Below are positions 15,838 to 25,395 of a stretch of 64,000 bases of DNA, one piece after another. How positions within the stretch are numbered: the stretch's first letter is position 1; every line of letters starts with the position of its first letter. The position numbers and the translations under genes were made by a program. A model generated the notes under the pieces. That model ran no database searches, was not told the origin of the DNA, and worked only from the letters and a program-made list of their open reading frames with translations. This DNA comes from CAVQCT01 sp964520865 (GTDB lineage: Bacteria > Zixibacteria > MSB-5A5 > GN15 > FEB-12). The stretch is taken from the NCBI GenBank assembly GCA_964520865.1, contig CAZFOY010000009.1, forward strand, positions 8,435-72,434. The letters are read 5' to 3'.

Positions 15838-16923
15838 CTACAACGGTTCAGGGTTCCCGGAAGAGACATTTGCAGCGTCCTCCGCCTCTGATTGATCTCC
15901 AGGTTCGATCAGACGTCTCAGGCGGCCGTCCATGCTGTCGATCTCGCCTCGCGACTTGTCCAGATTCTGCATCGCCGAGCGCAATGATCCGTTGATCCGT
16001 TCGTTCAGCTTCTTCAGCGAGTCGACCGATTGAACCAGCTCCTGAAGTCCGTGAATCAGCTTTCTATGATCGCCGGTAAGCCCTGCTTCGACATACACGG
16101 CAGCCAGCGATGCGAGGAATCCGTAGAGGTGGCCGGGACTGCTCGGGATAACTTTGTGAGCAAGGGAGTACTGCAAATTATCGTTGGACTCGTTGGAAAT
16201 AAACTCGTAATAAACCGCTTCAGCCGGGATATACATGACAGCAAAGTCGGTAGTCTGCTCTTCCGGTCGGATGTATTTGGAGCAAATACTGTCGATATGT
16301 TTCCGCACCACCTGGGCGAATTCCTTTGAGGCGCTCCCGGCACTTTCATTCCCCGCTTCTCGCTCCTTCTGCAACCGTTGAAATGATTCGAGTGGGAATT
16401 TGGAATCGATCGCCAGGAGGCGGTCACCTAATTTCACCACGGCGTCGACTCGTTGTCCGCCCCGAAGTGAGTACTGCATTTCGTACATCCCCCTCGGAAG
16501 GATCTGCCCGAGCAGGTTGTCCAGGAGCATCTCACCGAGAATACCCCGGAGCTTGGGAGGGCGAAGCAGATTGGATAATGATTGGATGTTACTGCCGATG
16601 GTCTCTATATTTTTCGCCTGAGCGGAAAGCTCCCCCAACTTGTTCTCGATCTCGGAGATGATCCCCATACGACGGTCGAGCGTCGAAGTTCCTTCGGCCA
16701 GCCGCTTATTCATCGACTCGTTTGCGCTGTCGAGTGTCTTCCGAAGCGCAAGCAACCCGTCCATCTGTCCGGAGATAAGCTCCGCCTTGAGATTCGCCAG
16801 AGCAGCTTCGATATTTACCGAAGATCGGTTCGCCGTCTGCCGTCGCCAGACGACAAGAAGCCAGACGGTAACCGAGAGATTAACGACGATGGTGGCTAAC
16901 AACAGAACGGTCAGGAGATCCAT
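15838..16923 (-). CDS. rmuC: DNA recombination protein RmuC
   Basis: A 361-residue RmuC. It has one N-terminal membrane-spanning helix (about 7-25), a long coiled-coil (about 35-120), then the PD-(D/E)XK-like nuclease core with R-V-D-A-V-V-K-L-G and L-L-A-I-D-S-K-F-P-L-E-S-F, and a C-terminal helical part. RmuC limits inversions at short inverted repeats, presumably by cutting DNA structures (family knowledge). It lies 19 nt after the secreted peptidase-like gene and before sthA on the same strand; the grouping suggests no shared pathway. Confidence 0.9.
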   Translation of the reverse strand: MDLLTVLLLATIVVNLSVTVWLLVVWRRQTANRSSVNIEAALANLKAELISGQMDGLLALRKTLDSANESMNKRLAEGTSTLDRRMGIISEIENKLGELSAQAKNIETIGSNIQSLSNLLRPPKLRGILGEMLLDNLLGQILPRGMYEMQYSLRGGQRVDAVVKLGDRLLAIDSKFPLESFQRLQKEREAGNESAGSASKEFAQVVRKHIDSICSKYIRPEEQTTDFAVMYIPAEAVYYEFISNESNDNLQYSLAHKVIPSSPGHLYGFLASLAAVYVEAGLTGDHRKLIHGLQELVQSVDSLKKLNERINGSLRSAMQNLDKSRGEIDSMDGRLRRLIEPGDQSEAEDAANVSSGNPEPL

Positions 16924-16942
16924 ATTCCCGGCCTGCTTCCGT

Positions 16943-18532
16943 TCAGTTGGGCAGCAACTTGAAGTCGCTGCTTGTGGGCATAGCCGAGTTCAGCGCGCTC
17001 TTCTTCCACTTGAGAAAAATCTTGTGATTCTGCTTATCGTAGTAAGCATCCGAAGGCGTGATACCCCAGATGTATTTCGCAACCAGAGTGTTCGTAGCAT
17101 AATCGTACAGCCCCGCTTCGTTCTGATCAAAGCGGATACCGTATCGATAGCCCTCGAACGTACTGCTGTCGGTGTAATGACTCTCGTATAGCGAAGATTG
17201 CGCGCCTTTCAGTTCCGGATCCATTCCGAACAGCACATTGCCGGTCGGAGGCTGATCGGCCGGGGCCGTGAATATCAGCGAGGCCCAGTCCTTGTCGTCA
17301 TAGATAACCAGATTACTCTCCTTGAGCGACTCTTTCGCATCAGAGAGCTGACCGGGAAGAAGGTCGGAGTCATCGGCCACCGCATTCTTGACGTAATCGC
17401 CGAAATCCTTGGTGACGTCGGCCCAGCTTTTCTTTCCGAGAGCTGCTTCGATAATGCCTTCTACATCGTTGATCGACATGGCATTCAGCGTGTCAAATTT
17501 CCCTGAGAGATGGAGGTAGAGATCGAAGAATTTCGACAGCCCGAGGTCACTTCTCAGATAACCGGCAAACAGACCGGCGACCGGATAGGCTACATCCGCG
17601 CCCGAACTGTGGTCGAACCCGTTCATGGTGAGTATGGAGTCGAGGGATACAATTGTATCATTGTACAGGAAACCGCCAAGAGCCATGAGCGAAGCCGGAG
17701 CTTTGCCCCATCGGCCACCATAGTAAACTGCAATCCCTTCGCGCATGATAGGAAGAGTATAAAGCGGGAGCTTGTGTAATTTCAGGTTGACGAGCAGGTG
17801 CGTAACCTCGTGAAAGTGCGGGAAGAAAGATGAAATCACGTCGTTGGACGCCAGGTCATACGTCCCTTTCACCATATGGCCGGTCAACTGCTTGACCGTG
17901 GAGTCACCGTCGCAATAGAAGTACTCGATCTTTTTCTCGTTGAGCGCCTTCAAATCGTCTTTGGACAGCTTCAGAGAGTCGGCGATCCGATCTACATATT
18001 TGTCGGCCTGATCCAGCACGACCGGATTGAGAAACCCTTTGAGACTCGGGTGGTAGTGGATTCGGAAATATCTCGTTTCGATCACCGGCCAGTCTTTGCA
18101 GTAATAGTCTTCCGGATAGATCAGGTAATGGTAATCCCCTTGCTGCATGGCGTAGTAATCGTACTTCACCTCTTCGGCGCCTACGACCGCTTTAAACTCC
18201 ATCATGGAGTAGTTACCCGGATTCAGGTGCGTTGCGTTCCTCACCGGCGGCGTGAAATAATGTTTCATGACATCGAGATTCCTGACGATCGGCGAGGCGC
18301 AGTCGACTTTCAACGGGATGTCCTCGTACTGGATGTCAAACCGGTTGGCTCGTTCGAGGCAGGGATCGGCCCAGAGATAGCCGGCCGATTCATAATTGCC
18401 CGACGCCAGCAGGTCGAAATAGTTGGCGAGCATTTGCACATCGGTCTCGGCTCGCAGGGCCGGTGCAACGGTCAGGGCCGCGAACACAAAGAACATTATG
18501 CTCAATAGATTGAGTTGGACCTTGCGGAGCAT
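16943..18532 (-). CDS. Secreted HExxH protein, gluzincin-like metallopeptidase candidate
   Basis: A 529-residue protein with a signal peptide ending near A-L-R-A-E. The centre holds F-H-E-V-T-H-L-L (His241, Glu242, His245), with a downstream Glu265 in M-R-E-G-I-A-V-Y-Y. This is HExxH plus a third ligand about 19 residues on, as in gluzincin zinc peptidases (seen; assignment inferred). The N-terminal ~150 residues look like a separate beta-rich region and the C-terminal ~150 are beta-rich too. No close family was recognised. A GAGGAG SD precedes the ATG at 18532. It probably acts in the periplasm or outside the cell; the substrate is unknown. Confidence 0.75.
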   Translation of the reverse strand: MLRKVQLNLLSIMFFVFAALTVAPALRAETDVQMLANYFDLLASGNYESAGYLWADPCLERANRFDIQYEDIPLKVDCASPIVRNLDVMKHYFTPPVRNATHLNPGNYSMMEFKAVVGAEEVKYDYYAMQQGDYHYLIYPEDYYCKDWPVIETRYFRIHYHPSLKGFLNPVVLDQADKYVDRIADSLKLSKDDLKALNEKKIEYFYCDGDSTVKQLTGHMVKGTYDLASNDVISSFFPHFHEVTHLLVNLKLHKLPLYTLPIMREGIAVYYGGRWGKAPASLMALGGFLYNDTIVSLDSILTMNGFDHSSGADVAYPVAGLFAGYLRSDLGLSKFFDLYLHLSGKFDTLNAMSINDVEGIIEAALGKKSWADVTKDFGDYVKNAVADDSDLLPGQLSDAKESLKESNLVIYDDKDWASLIFTAPADQPPTGNVLFGMDPELKGAQSSLYESHYTDSSTFEGYRYGIRFDQNEAGLYDYATNTLVAKYIWGITPSDAYYDKQNHKIFLKWKKSALNSAMPTSSDFKLLPN

Positions 18533-18609
18533 CCTCTTTCTCCTCTAATTTTTCATGGCAGTTTTCAGGTAAATATATAGCTTATACCGCTTTTGTCCAG
18601 CAGCGACTT

Positions 18610-18639
18610 AAAAAAAAGCCCCGGTGAGGGGGCTTTTTG
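18610..18639 (-). terminator. Rho-independent terminator after the PorV-like gene
   Basis: On the minus strand AGCCCC and GGGGCT (18634-18617) form a 6-bp stem with a short loop, followed by eight Ts (18617-18610). It sits about 20-50 nt after the stop at 18659 and closes the three-gene secretion operon. Confidence 0.85.
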
Positions 18640-18658
18640 ATATCGACAAAATGGACTG

Positions 18659-19663
18659 TCAGAACGTGAATCCGACCGAAAAACGCTGAGTTGACTCAAG
18701 CCGGCCGAAATCCTGCCAGGCATAGTCTATGATCAGCCTGGTATCCCGCGACATATTCGTCGAGATACCGCCTCCAAGCGCCAGACCTTCTTCGTCATAG
18801 TTGATCTTGTATCCGCCGCGAAGGAAAAATCGGTCGTTGAATCCGAGCTGAGCGCCCATCGAACCCTGTTGCTGATTGTCGTTGGGATGTTTCAGCTCGC
18901 TGGACAGGGTCAGCACTGAGTTAGGATTCATGTAGAAGTCATAGGCCAGCCCGACCTTGAACGCCATCGGCAGATCGTACGGAGTGGTCTGCAGCTCGGC
19001 GTTTACCGCCGAATTGGATCCGCTCCCGTTCTGCTGATCGTAGTGTACGATCAGATCCGACCCGCTGAATTTCATCTCGGGACCCATGTTGGTAATGCTC
19101 ATCCCCATTCGGAGACTCCTGAAGCCGGTGTAGAGCATGGTGCCGAAATCGACCCCGAAACCGGTAGCGGTTTCGTTGTGGATCTTTTCGCCGAGGTACT
19201 TGATGGTCGCGCCGAACGCGAACTTGTCGGTCAGCTGCCGGGCAAACGACAATCCGAGCGCGTAGGAGGTGGCGGTATAATACTCGCCCGTTCCGTCCTG
19301 TTGATCGAACGTCGTGATCTCCTGTTTGCCGGTACTCAGCACGGTGGCGGAGACGCCAAAGACTCCGATATTCTCGAAATTCTGGGCGAACCCGACATAG
19401 TTGAGTGAAATGTCCAGCAGATAGTTTACGTTGGTGAATCCGATGGCGGCGTGTTCGACTTCCACCAGCCCCGCCGGATTCCAGTACATACTGTAAACAT
19501 CGTTGGCGATAGCAACCGAAGCTTCGCCCATCCCCTGGTATTTCGAGCCGACCCCGATCTTGAGGAACTGGGCACCGGCCGAACCTGCCTTGGTGAAATC
19601 AGCGGAGACGGCGCTGCCGGCTATCGCCAGCGTGATGATGAATGTGAGTAGCTTTTTCATCAT
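18659..19663 (-). CDS. PorV/PorQ-family outer-membrane beta-barrel protein
   Basis: A 334-residue exported protein. After a signal peptide (about 1-20) it has A-G-S-A-G-A-Q-F-L-K-I-G-V-G-S-K followed by M-G-E-A-S-V-A-I-A-N-D and Y-W-N-P-A-G-L, the N-terminal signature of PorV/PorQ (FadL-like) barrels, then alternating amphipathic strands ending in an aromatic-rich S-V-G-F-T-F. PorV proteins shuttle type IX secretion cargo at the outer membrane (family knowledge). It is the last gene of an operon with a TonB-dependent receptor and a secreted protein with a CTD-like end, which suits such a role. Confidence 0.88.
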   Translation of the reverse strand: MMKKLLTFIITLAIAGSAVSADFTKAGSAGAQFLKIGVGSKYQGMGEASVAIANDVYSMYWNPAGLVEVEHAAIGFTNVNYLLDISLNYVGFAQNFENIGVFGVSATVLSTGKQEITTFDQQDGTGEYYTATSYALGLSFARQLTDKFAFGATIKYLGEKIHNETATGFGVDFGTMLYTGFRSLRMGMSITNMGPEMKFSGSDLIVHYDQQNGSGSNSAVNAELQTTPYDLPMAFKVGLAYDFYMNPNSVLTLSSELKHPNDNQQQGSMGAQLGFNDRFFLRGGYKINYDEEGLALGGGISTNMSRDTRLIIDYAWQDFGRLESTQRFSVGFTF

Positions 19664-19672
19664 TCGCCTCCT

Positions 19673-22432
19673 CTACTTTATTATTGCGAAGCGGCCGAGG
19701 CGCTCGCCGTAAGGTGATTCAACGTGATATATGTAAATTCCGGAAGCTACCTGCTGCTGACTTGAGGACTGCAGGTTCCACCGGGCCGTCCCGGTGCCAT
19801 CATCGTGATTGATCGTGTTCACCAGGTCCCCCGTAAGGGTGTAAATACGGATCGTACACTTGTCAGGTACTTTCTGGAATTCTATTACTGCTTCGCCCTG
19901 TCCCGTCTCAACCATCGAAGAATACTGGGCGTAGTACGGATTGGGTACCACCCTGATATCCTTCATCTGGTTCGTTGCGGCCGCGGCGTTGACACCGTCG
20001 GTCTTGAATGTAAAGACATCGCCCGGGCCGTTCAGCGGTGCCCCTTCGATCGTCAAAACGTCACCGATTGTCGGGTTGTAAACCGAACCATCGAGCGTAA
20101 ACCTCCAGCCATACTCGTAAGGAAAAGCTACACTGGTCAGATCGTTCATGGGATCGTAAGGGTAGTTTACGATCACAAGTGCTTGATCCGTGCTCCAGGT
20201 ACTCTCAATCGGCCATGCGTCGAGAGCCAGAGATACGCGCTCGTTGGTCGTCATATCCCAGACCTCGAATGGAACAGGGATTCTCGGATACGTGGTGCCA
20301 TCAAAGTATTCCCAGATTGATGGGGCCACGGTAGAGTCAGTGGTGTATCTGATCTCATACCGATGGCGATACTTTGCCAGACCGAAAGCGTGTGCATCAA
20401 CGCCTGTCCAGTATGGAAGGACAGCTCCACTGAATTCGCTGACCGCAAGCGTCGTATTGGCGCCAGCGAATACTGTCTGTTCATAGCTTCTCGGTTCGAG
20501 TGCGGGATTCTGCACTATCACCCGAAGGCCCTCGGCGACATTGTAGTAGTCAGCATCGCCGTCATACCGCGTTTGATTTGCCAGAAGGGTGTCCGGCGAA
20601 TCAGAGGCACTGTCCGGTTGTTTGATCAAGAACCAATAAGTGGTTGCGGGCGTATCCTGAAATGTAATTTCGTACGTCGAGTTTGTCACTGCAGTCTGGT
20701 CAAAAACGACCGGGTACACCTCACCTTGGGAAGCGGATTGCGATCCGGTATACGTGTGCTCGACGGTCGCCGCTGCTTCGTAGTGACCGGCCGGATTGTT
20801 GTGCGGTGTCGCCGAAACGACGTTCGGCGTTTGATTAGCGATGCCGAATCCAGACTGAAGCGCATCGACTCCGGCCGTGGTGTCGCCTGTGTCGAATGCG
20901 GCAAGACAGTACCAGTAATCGACGCCGTTGTACAAACCGGTATCAACGAACGAATGCGGAATCGGATCACCTGGGTTGTTGATGGCCCAGGTTGCAATCG
21001 GCGTGTAGTCGATAGAAAGGCAGTTGTTGCCGGTCTGATAGTTGACTTCACCCCAGGTCTTACCCTGGTTCTCGCTACGGTAGAGTTTATATCCTACGAA
21101 ATCGTTAACCTGACTGAGCGGGTCGACACCGACTTCGGAAGTATCATTCCATGAAAGGTAGACCCTCCGGTCAGCTGCTCTGGCCCGCAAGGTCGGCGTT
21201 GTCGGAGGTTGCGGCCCGATATAGTGAGCGTCATAGAGCTGTTGCGCCATATCGCAGTTGGCGACGAAATCAGCAGAGTCAGCACCGGCCACCAGAGCGT
21301 AGACCAGCCTTACCGTGGCTCCGGAAGGCAGATCAAAGCCGTGGGAGCATTGGATGTAGAACTGATCGGTCGGCGGCAAAGGCGTGTCGTACTGATCGGA
21401 ATGAATCATGGCGTAACGCCCGGGATCGTCCTCCGGCAGATACGACCAGTCGTCGGTACGTAATGCCGTCATCCCGACATTTCCCGGAGTAGCAAGCAGC
21501 TTGGTGCCCATTACGCCGGTTTTGACGGTTGGACCCCAGCCGGGATCTTTCCCGGTTACGTCGTAGATGTACGCCCAGTTATCGGGCACGCTATACACGA
21601 CTTCGTCATTCTGGTTACCGTTTCCACCGTGACCGTCCAGCCCGCCAACGTCCATATCGGCATAAAGCCCAAAGGACATATCGGTATAGTTGGTTGTAGA
21701 GGTATTGGTGATATCCAGAATCACGAAGAGAAAATCTTCATTGTAACAGTAGTTCCACTGAAGCATATGGTGCGTGAATTCCAGTCCCATGACCGGTGAT
21801 CCGAGCGCCGCGTCGTTGAATCGATAATATGAATCCTGAAGCGACACGGGACCGGCCTGGGTGGAATCATAGGCGGAAATCAGCGAGTTGTACTGGAATC
21901 TCTGGTCGTACGTCCAGGACTGCTGGTCCGGTGACCAGACTCTCCAACCGTCGGCGGGACTTCCAACTCCCAGTCCGACCGTATCGGATGTGTTCCAATT
22001 GTAGTACCGAGTCGAATCGGTCGAGAGATAGATCCGGTATTTGTCGACATTGCTCACGGGCATTTTGATTGCCTGGAAGTCATCGTAGGTGTTGGCAAGC
22101 AAAGTATCACCACCGGGAGCTACGGTACCGATCCAGTAACGGATCTCGGCCAAATAATCATGCCCCGAATTCCGCGGCCACTCTCCGGAAGGGAGGTAGC
22201 CGGGATAGCCGCCGACCAGTCCGAAGTTGTCGATGCTCGTAACGATGTTACCCTTGTTCTGGATAATACGATCTATCGACGTCGGAGCCGGTGCCAGAGA
22301 GAGATTGCTGTCCCTATCCCTGGTCGGCCGCTGGGCCGAAGGTGGCATTGACGCACCCAACTGGGCGCATAGAACGAAGGTCGCAATCAGTGCGAACACC
22401 TTCATCGTATATGTCAGTTTCGTTTTCATCAT
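19673..22432 (-). CDS. Large secreted protein with fibronectin-like region and T9SS-type CTD
   Basis: A 919-residue exported protein with a signal peptide ending near Q-L-G-A-S-M. It has extended beta-rich sequence, a fibronectin type III-like segment around residues 405-520 (P-P-T-T-P-T-L-R-A-R-A-A-D-R-R-V-Y-L-S-W-N-D), and a C-terminal ~85-residue sorting-type domain with V-V-P-N-P-Y-Y, I-R-I-Y-T-L-T-G-D and A-S-G-I-Y-I-Y-H-V. Trp, Tyr and Asp are frequent, suggesting a surface protein. It lies between the TonB-dependent receptor gene (11 nt away) and the PorV-like gene (9 nt away). No enzymatic motif was recognised. Confidence 0.82.
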   Translation of the reverse strand: MMKTKLTYTMKVFALIATFVLCAQLGASMPPSAQRPTRDRDSNLSLAPAPTSIDRIIQNKGNIVTSIDNFGLVGGYPGYLPSGEWPRNSGHDYLAEIRYWIGTVAPGGDTLLANTYDDFQAIKMPVSNVDKYRIYLSTDSTRYYNWNTSDTVGLGVGSPADGWRVWSPDQQSWTYDQRFQYNSLISAYDSTQAGPVSLQDSYYRFNDAALGSPVMGLEFTHHMLQWNYCYNEDFLFVILDITNTSTTNYTDMSFGLYADMDVGGLDGHGGNGNQNDEVVYSVPDNWAYIYDVTGKDPGWGPTVKTGVMGTKLLATPGNVGMTALRTDDWSYLPEDDPGRYAMIHSDQYDTPLPPTDQFYIQCSHGFDLPSGATVRLVYALVAGADSADFVANCDMAQQLYDAHYIGPQPPTTPTLRARAADRRVYLSWNDTSEVGVDPLSQVNDFVGYKLYRSENQGKTWGEVNYQTGNNCLSIDYTPIATWAINNPGDPIPHSFVDTGLYNGVDYWYCLAAFDTGDTTAGVDALQSGFGIANQTPNVVSATPHNNPAGHYEAAATVEHTYTGSQSASQGEVYPVVFDQTAVTNSTYEITFQDTPATTYWFLIKQPDSASDSPDTLLANQTRYDGDADYYNVAEGLRVIVQNPALEPRSYEQTVFAGANTTLAVSEFSGAVLPYWTGVDAHAFGLAKYRHRYEIRYTTDSTVAPSIWEYFDGTTYPRIPVPFEVWDMTTNERVSLALDAWPIESTWSTDQALVIVNYPYDPMNDLTSVAFPYEYGWRFTLDGSVYNPTIGDVLTIEGAPLNGPGDVFTFKTDGVNAAAATNQMKDIRVVPNPYYAQYSSMVETGQGEAVIEFQKVPDKCTIRIYTLTGDLVNTINHDDGTGTARWNLQSSSQQQVASGIYIYHVESPYGERLGRFAIIK

Positions 22433-22443
22433 TGCACTCCGGC

Positions 22444-25113
22444 TTAGAAGTTAAATTCTAACCCGGTCCTGATCGTCCGGGGCGGTGAAAAGTTCTGCGG
22501 GTCCTTGTCATACAACGAGTCCCAGTGATTGATCTCCTGCTGATTCGTTGCGAGCGTGGCGGTCGGGGTGGAACCGTCGTAATCCGGACGTCCCGTCAGC
22601 GGATAGACCTGGATAACATTCTGCCTGTTAAAGAGGTTATCCACTTCCACAAAGAACGAGACAAGGTAATTGTTCATCGAGAACCTGAAGTCTTTATTCA
22701 ACCGCATATCAACTGTATAATTGGCGGGCAGCCGTCCGGCGTTGCGATCTCCGAGTCGCAATCCGCTGACATCGGTCAGCGTGTAAGGCAGGCCGGAACC
22801 GTAGTGACCGACCACATTGACTCCCCACTCGGTAGGAACCTTGACTCCGAACAGACGTGCTTTGGAGTCTCTGGGTACCCGGAAGTCGACCACACCGGTG
22901 ATCGTGTGCCGCTGGTCGAAATCAAGCGGATATTCCGTCACCGGGGCCAGGGTATCTTCGGTAGAGGTGAGGAACGTATAGTACGGTTCGAGCGCGTAGG
23001 ACCCGTTTCCTTTCGCTATCATATAGCCGTAGGAAATCGAGCCGCTGAGATAGCCGTTGCCGGCGAGTTTCTCGAGCTGAATATCCAGCCCCTTCACCGA
23101 ACCATAGTCGCCGTTCACGAAACTCGTCACCGAATTGCCGGCGATCTTAAATGTCGATCGGGTCGTCACGAGATCGTTGATGTCTTTGTAATAGGCGGTA
23201 GCATCGAGCTTGACGCTCTGCCCGATCAGGTGAACCAGACCAACCTCATAAGAGATTGTTCTCTCCGGTTCAAGGTCCGGATTGCCGAGGAGCGGATAGC
23301 CGCTCGAGACATCACCCTTGGTATTCGTGTACAGGTAGGTGAACTGAGGCGCCTGATAGTACACGCCGTAGTTAAAGTGCATGACCGATTTTTCGGAAAT
23401 CGGGAAGGAGACTCCCAATCTCGGAGAGAAGTGCCCTTTGGCGCTTGCTTTCTTGAATGTCGAGGTCTCGGCGAACGGCGTGATATTATAAGAGATATCC
23501 GAGTTCCTATAATCGTAGCGCATTCCCACATTAATAATAAAGGCGTCATATTCCATCTTATCCTGCGCAAAGACGGACAGATACGTGGGCTTGCTCGAAT
23601 ACAACTCGCCGTAGGGACGAGAGTTGAAGAACTGCTTGAAATCCCAGTTCACGCTGTAGCGACGGTATTCGACGCCTGCTTTGAGTTCGTTTCTCTTATC
23701 GATCTGGTCGATAATGCTTCCGTGCAGCGCCGTATACTCCGACTGGCGGAACCTGAACGTCGGATCGAAATCAGAACCGGCCGTGAAGCCGACCAACTGC
23801 ATCGGATCCGAGTAATCGGGATTGTTTCCGTAATTGCTATCCTGAATGGTGCCGTTGTACACCCCGTTGGAGTCAACCGAATAGCCGGGCCAGTTGGTCC
23901 AATAGGTGTCGAACAGCTGAGCGGGAGCACTCTTGGTCCTGGTATAGAATCTATTAACCCGCATCGAAAGGATCGTATTGGTGCCGGCGTGATAGTTCCC
24001 CGACATGCCGATGAGATACGATTCCTTCTTGAATATCGGGAGGCCATCGAGATTGAAATCATAAGATCTGCCGTTCACGTCCCGATGCTGGTAAATCTCT
24101 CCGTTTGACTGGTAATAGGTACCGCTGGTGATCAAGCGGAGTTTCTGCAGCGGCTGCATCGAGAGCTTCGCTGATCCCGTGTACGACGCGATACCGTTAT
24201 GAGGGAGATAGCTCGGGTCGTGCAGATATTCACCGGCGACGCTGAAATTGTCGGCGTTCGGGTTCATATACGGCATCGGTCCGGCCAGATTGAAAGACGC
24301 GGAACGATTGTCAATTCGCTTGAGATTACTGAGTTTGCCTCCGTTGACATCGTAGGGCTGGGTGAATCCCTGATACATCTTGAAATTCCCGGAGTAATTA
24401 GAACCGCCTTCACGGGACACCGCGCTCACGATACCGGAAAGTGCCTCACCGTACTCGGCCGTGTAGCCGCCCGAAGTAAGCGTGAGCTCTTCGAGCGAAT
24501 TGGGCATGATGTGAATTCCTGAGTTGAGTACGAACGGGTCCTGTACCGAGAAACCGTCGTAGTAATACGATACCTGGCCGGAACGGCCGCCGCGGATATG
24601 AATTGAGTTGTCGCGGTCGATTACTACGCCCGGATAATTCGTAAGTACGGATTGCACCGTGATGATGTTCGGAAGGGTCTTCAGACGGTCGGCCGTGAAG
24701 ATGACTTTCGACGCGGTCAGGTCCTTCTGGATAATAGGATTGTCCGCATACACCACTACCTTCTGTCCAAGCTCAATTGCCTGCTCCTTCATCGAAAAGT
24801 CGACGGGGGTCGTCAGGTCCACCAGGACCCTTACTTCTTTCTTGACGACCGGTTCGAATCCTACACTGCTGACCGTGATGTCGTATTTGCCGCTCGGTAC
24901 ATTGATGATGAAATACTCGCCGTCGACATCGGTCTTCGTTGCAAGGCTTGTTCCATTGACACGAACAGTCGCACCGACAAGAGGCTGATCAGTCTTCTCG
25001 TCGATGACAACTCCGGAGACTTTGCCGGTTACCCCAGCACTTATGTTGGAGGCCAATATGAGGATCAGGAAAAGTGGCAGAAGGCAGATATACCTCTGCT
25101 TGTGACTTTTCAA
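22444..25113 (-). CDS. TonB-dependent outer-membrane receptor with carboxypeptidase-regulatory-like domain
   Basis: An 889-residue receptor. After a signal peptide there is a CarboxypepD_reg-like domain (G-V-V-I-D-E-K-T-D-Q-P-L-V-G-A-T-V-R-V), as in SusC-type proteins, then the plug with S-I-H-I-R-G-G-R-S-G-Q-V-S-Y-Y-Y-D-G and a C-terminal beta-barrel ending in F-N-F. It imports a ligand using the proton motive force through TonB/ExbBD; the ligand is unknown. The start is a TTG at 25113 with an AGAGGAGG SD seven nt upstream; an in-frame ATG at 25188 would add 25 residues before the signal peptide and is rejected. First gene of the operon. Confidence 0.9.
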   Translation of the reverse strand: MKSHKQRYICLLPLFLILILASNISAGVTGKVSGVVIDEKTDQPLVGATVRVNGTSLATKTDVDGEYFIINVPSGKYDITVSSVGFEPVVKKEVRVLVDLTTPVDFSMKEQAIELGQKVVVYADNPIIQKDLTASKVIFTADRLKTLPNIITVQSVLTNYPGVVIDRDNSIHIRGGRSGQVSYYYDGFSVQDPFVLNSGIHIMPNSLEELTLTSGGYTAEYGEALSGIVSAVSREGGSNYSGNFKMYQGFTQPYDVNGGKLSNLKRIDNRSASFNLAGPMPYMNPNADNFSVAGEYLHDPSYLPHNGIASYTGSAKLSMQPLQKLRLITSGTYYQSNGEIYQHRDVNGRSYDFNLDGLPIFKKESYLIGMSGNYHAGTNTILSMRVNRFYTRTKSAPAQLFDTYWTNWPGYSVDSNGVYNGTIQDSNYGNNPDYSDPMQLVGFTAGSDFDPTFRFRQSEYTALHGSIIDQIDKRNELKAGVEYRRYSVNWDFKQFFNSRPYGELYSSKPTYLSVFAQDKMEYDAFIINVGMRYDYRNSDISYNITPFAETSTFKKASAKGHFSPRLGVSFPISEKSVMHFNYGVYYQAPQFTYLYTNTKGDVSSGYPLLGNPDLEPERTISYEVGLVHLIGQSVKLDATAYYKDINDLVTTRSTFKIAGNSVTSFVNGDYGSVKGLDIQLEKLAGNGYLSGSISYGYMIAKGNGSYALEPYYTFLTSTEDTLAPVTEYPLDFDQRHTITGVVDFRVPRDSKARLFGVKVPTEWGVNVVGHYGSGLPYTLTDVSGLRLGDRNAGRLPANYTVDMRLNKDFRFSMNNYLVSFFVEVDNLFNRQNVIQVYPLTGRPDYDGSTPTATLATNQQEINHWDSLYDKDPQNFSPPRTIRTGLEFNF

Positions 25114-25395
25114 GGCGATACCTCCTCTATAATTGTTTATCAAAGATTCCACTTTAAGGAAAAACTCAGTATTTCTTCGAATTCTCAATTCTGCAATAGT
25201 ATCGGACTGGTGACTGAATACTTAATAAGTAGGCCGGTGAATTTTCGTTGGGCAAAAATGGAAGGATGATCCGCCCGAATCATCAAGTTTTGGGCCGGGA
25301 CTCCGATAAATCTTTAAGCGTCAATTGATGGGGCCGTTATGCCTTTTCCGTTGATGCTGCCTAAACTTACGTAATTACAATAAGGTAGGGACGAG
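25114..25395. other. Divergent control region, 282 nt
   Basis: Separates the TonB-dependent receptor operon from the signalling operon. It holds the strong SD of the receptor gene (25117-25124) and, for the plus strand, only a weak promoter candidate (TTGATG near 25352 and TACAAT near 25377, with a long spacer). No RNA gene or repeat was seen. Confidence 0.4.

Noticed and set aside
22525..24108. 527-codon open frame on the plus strand inside the TonB receptor gene
   Set aside because: Antisense to a clear TonB-dependent receptor; composition (many Arg, His, Val, Ile) is typical of a shadow frame in GC-rich DNA and no motif was found.
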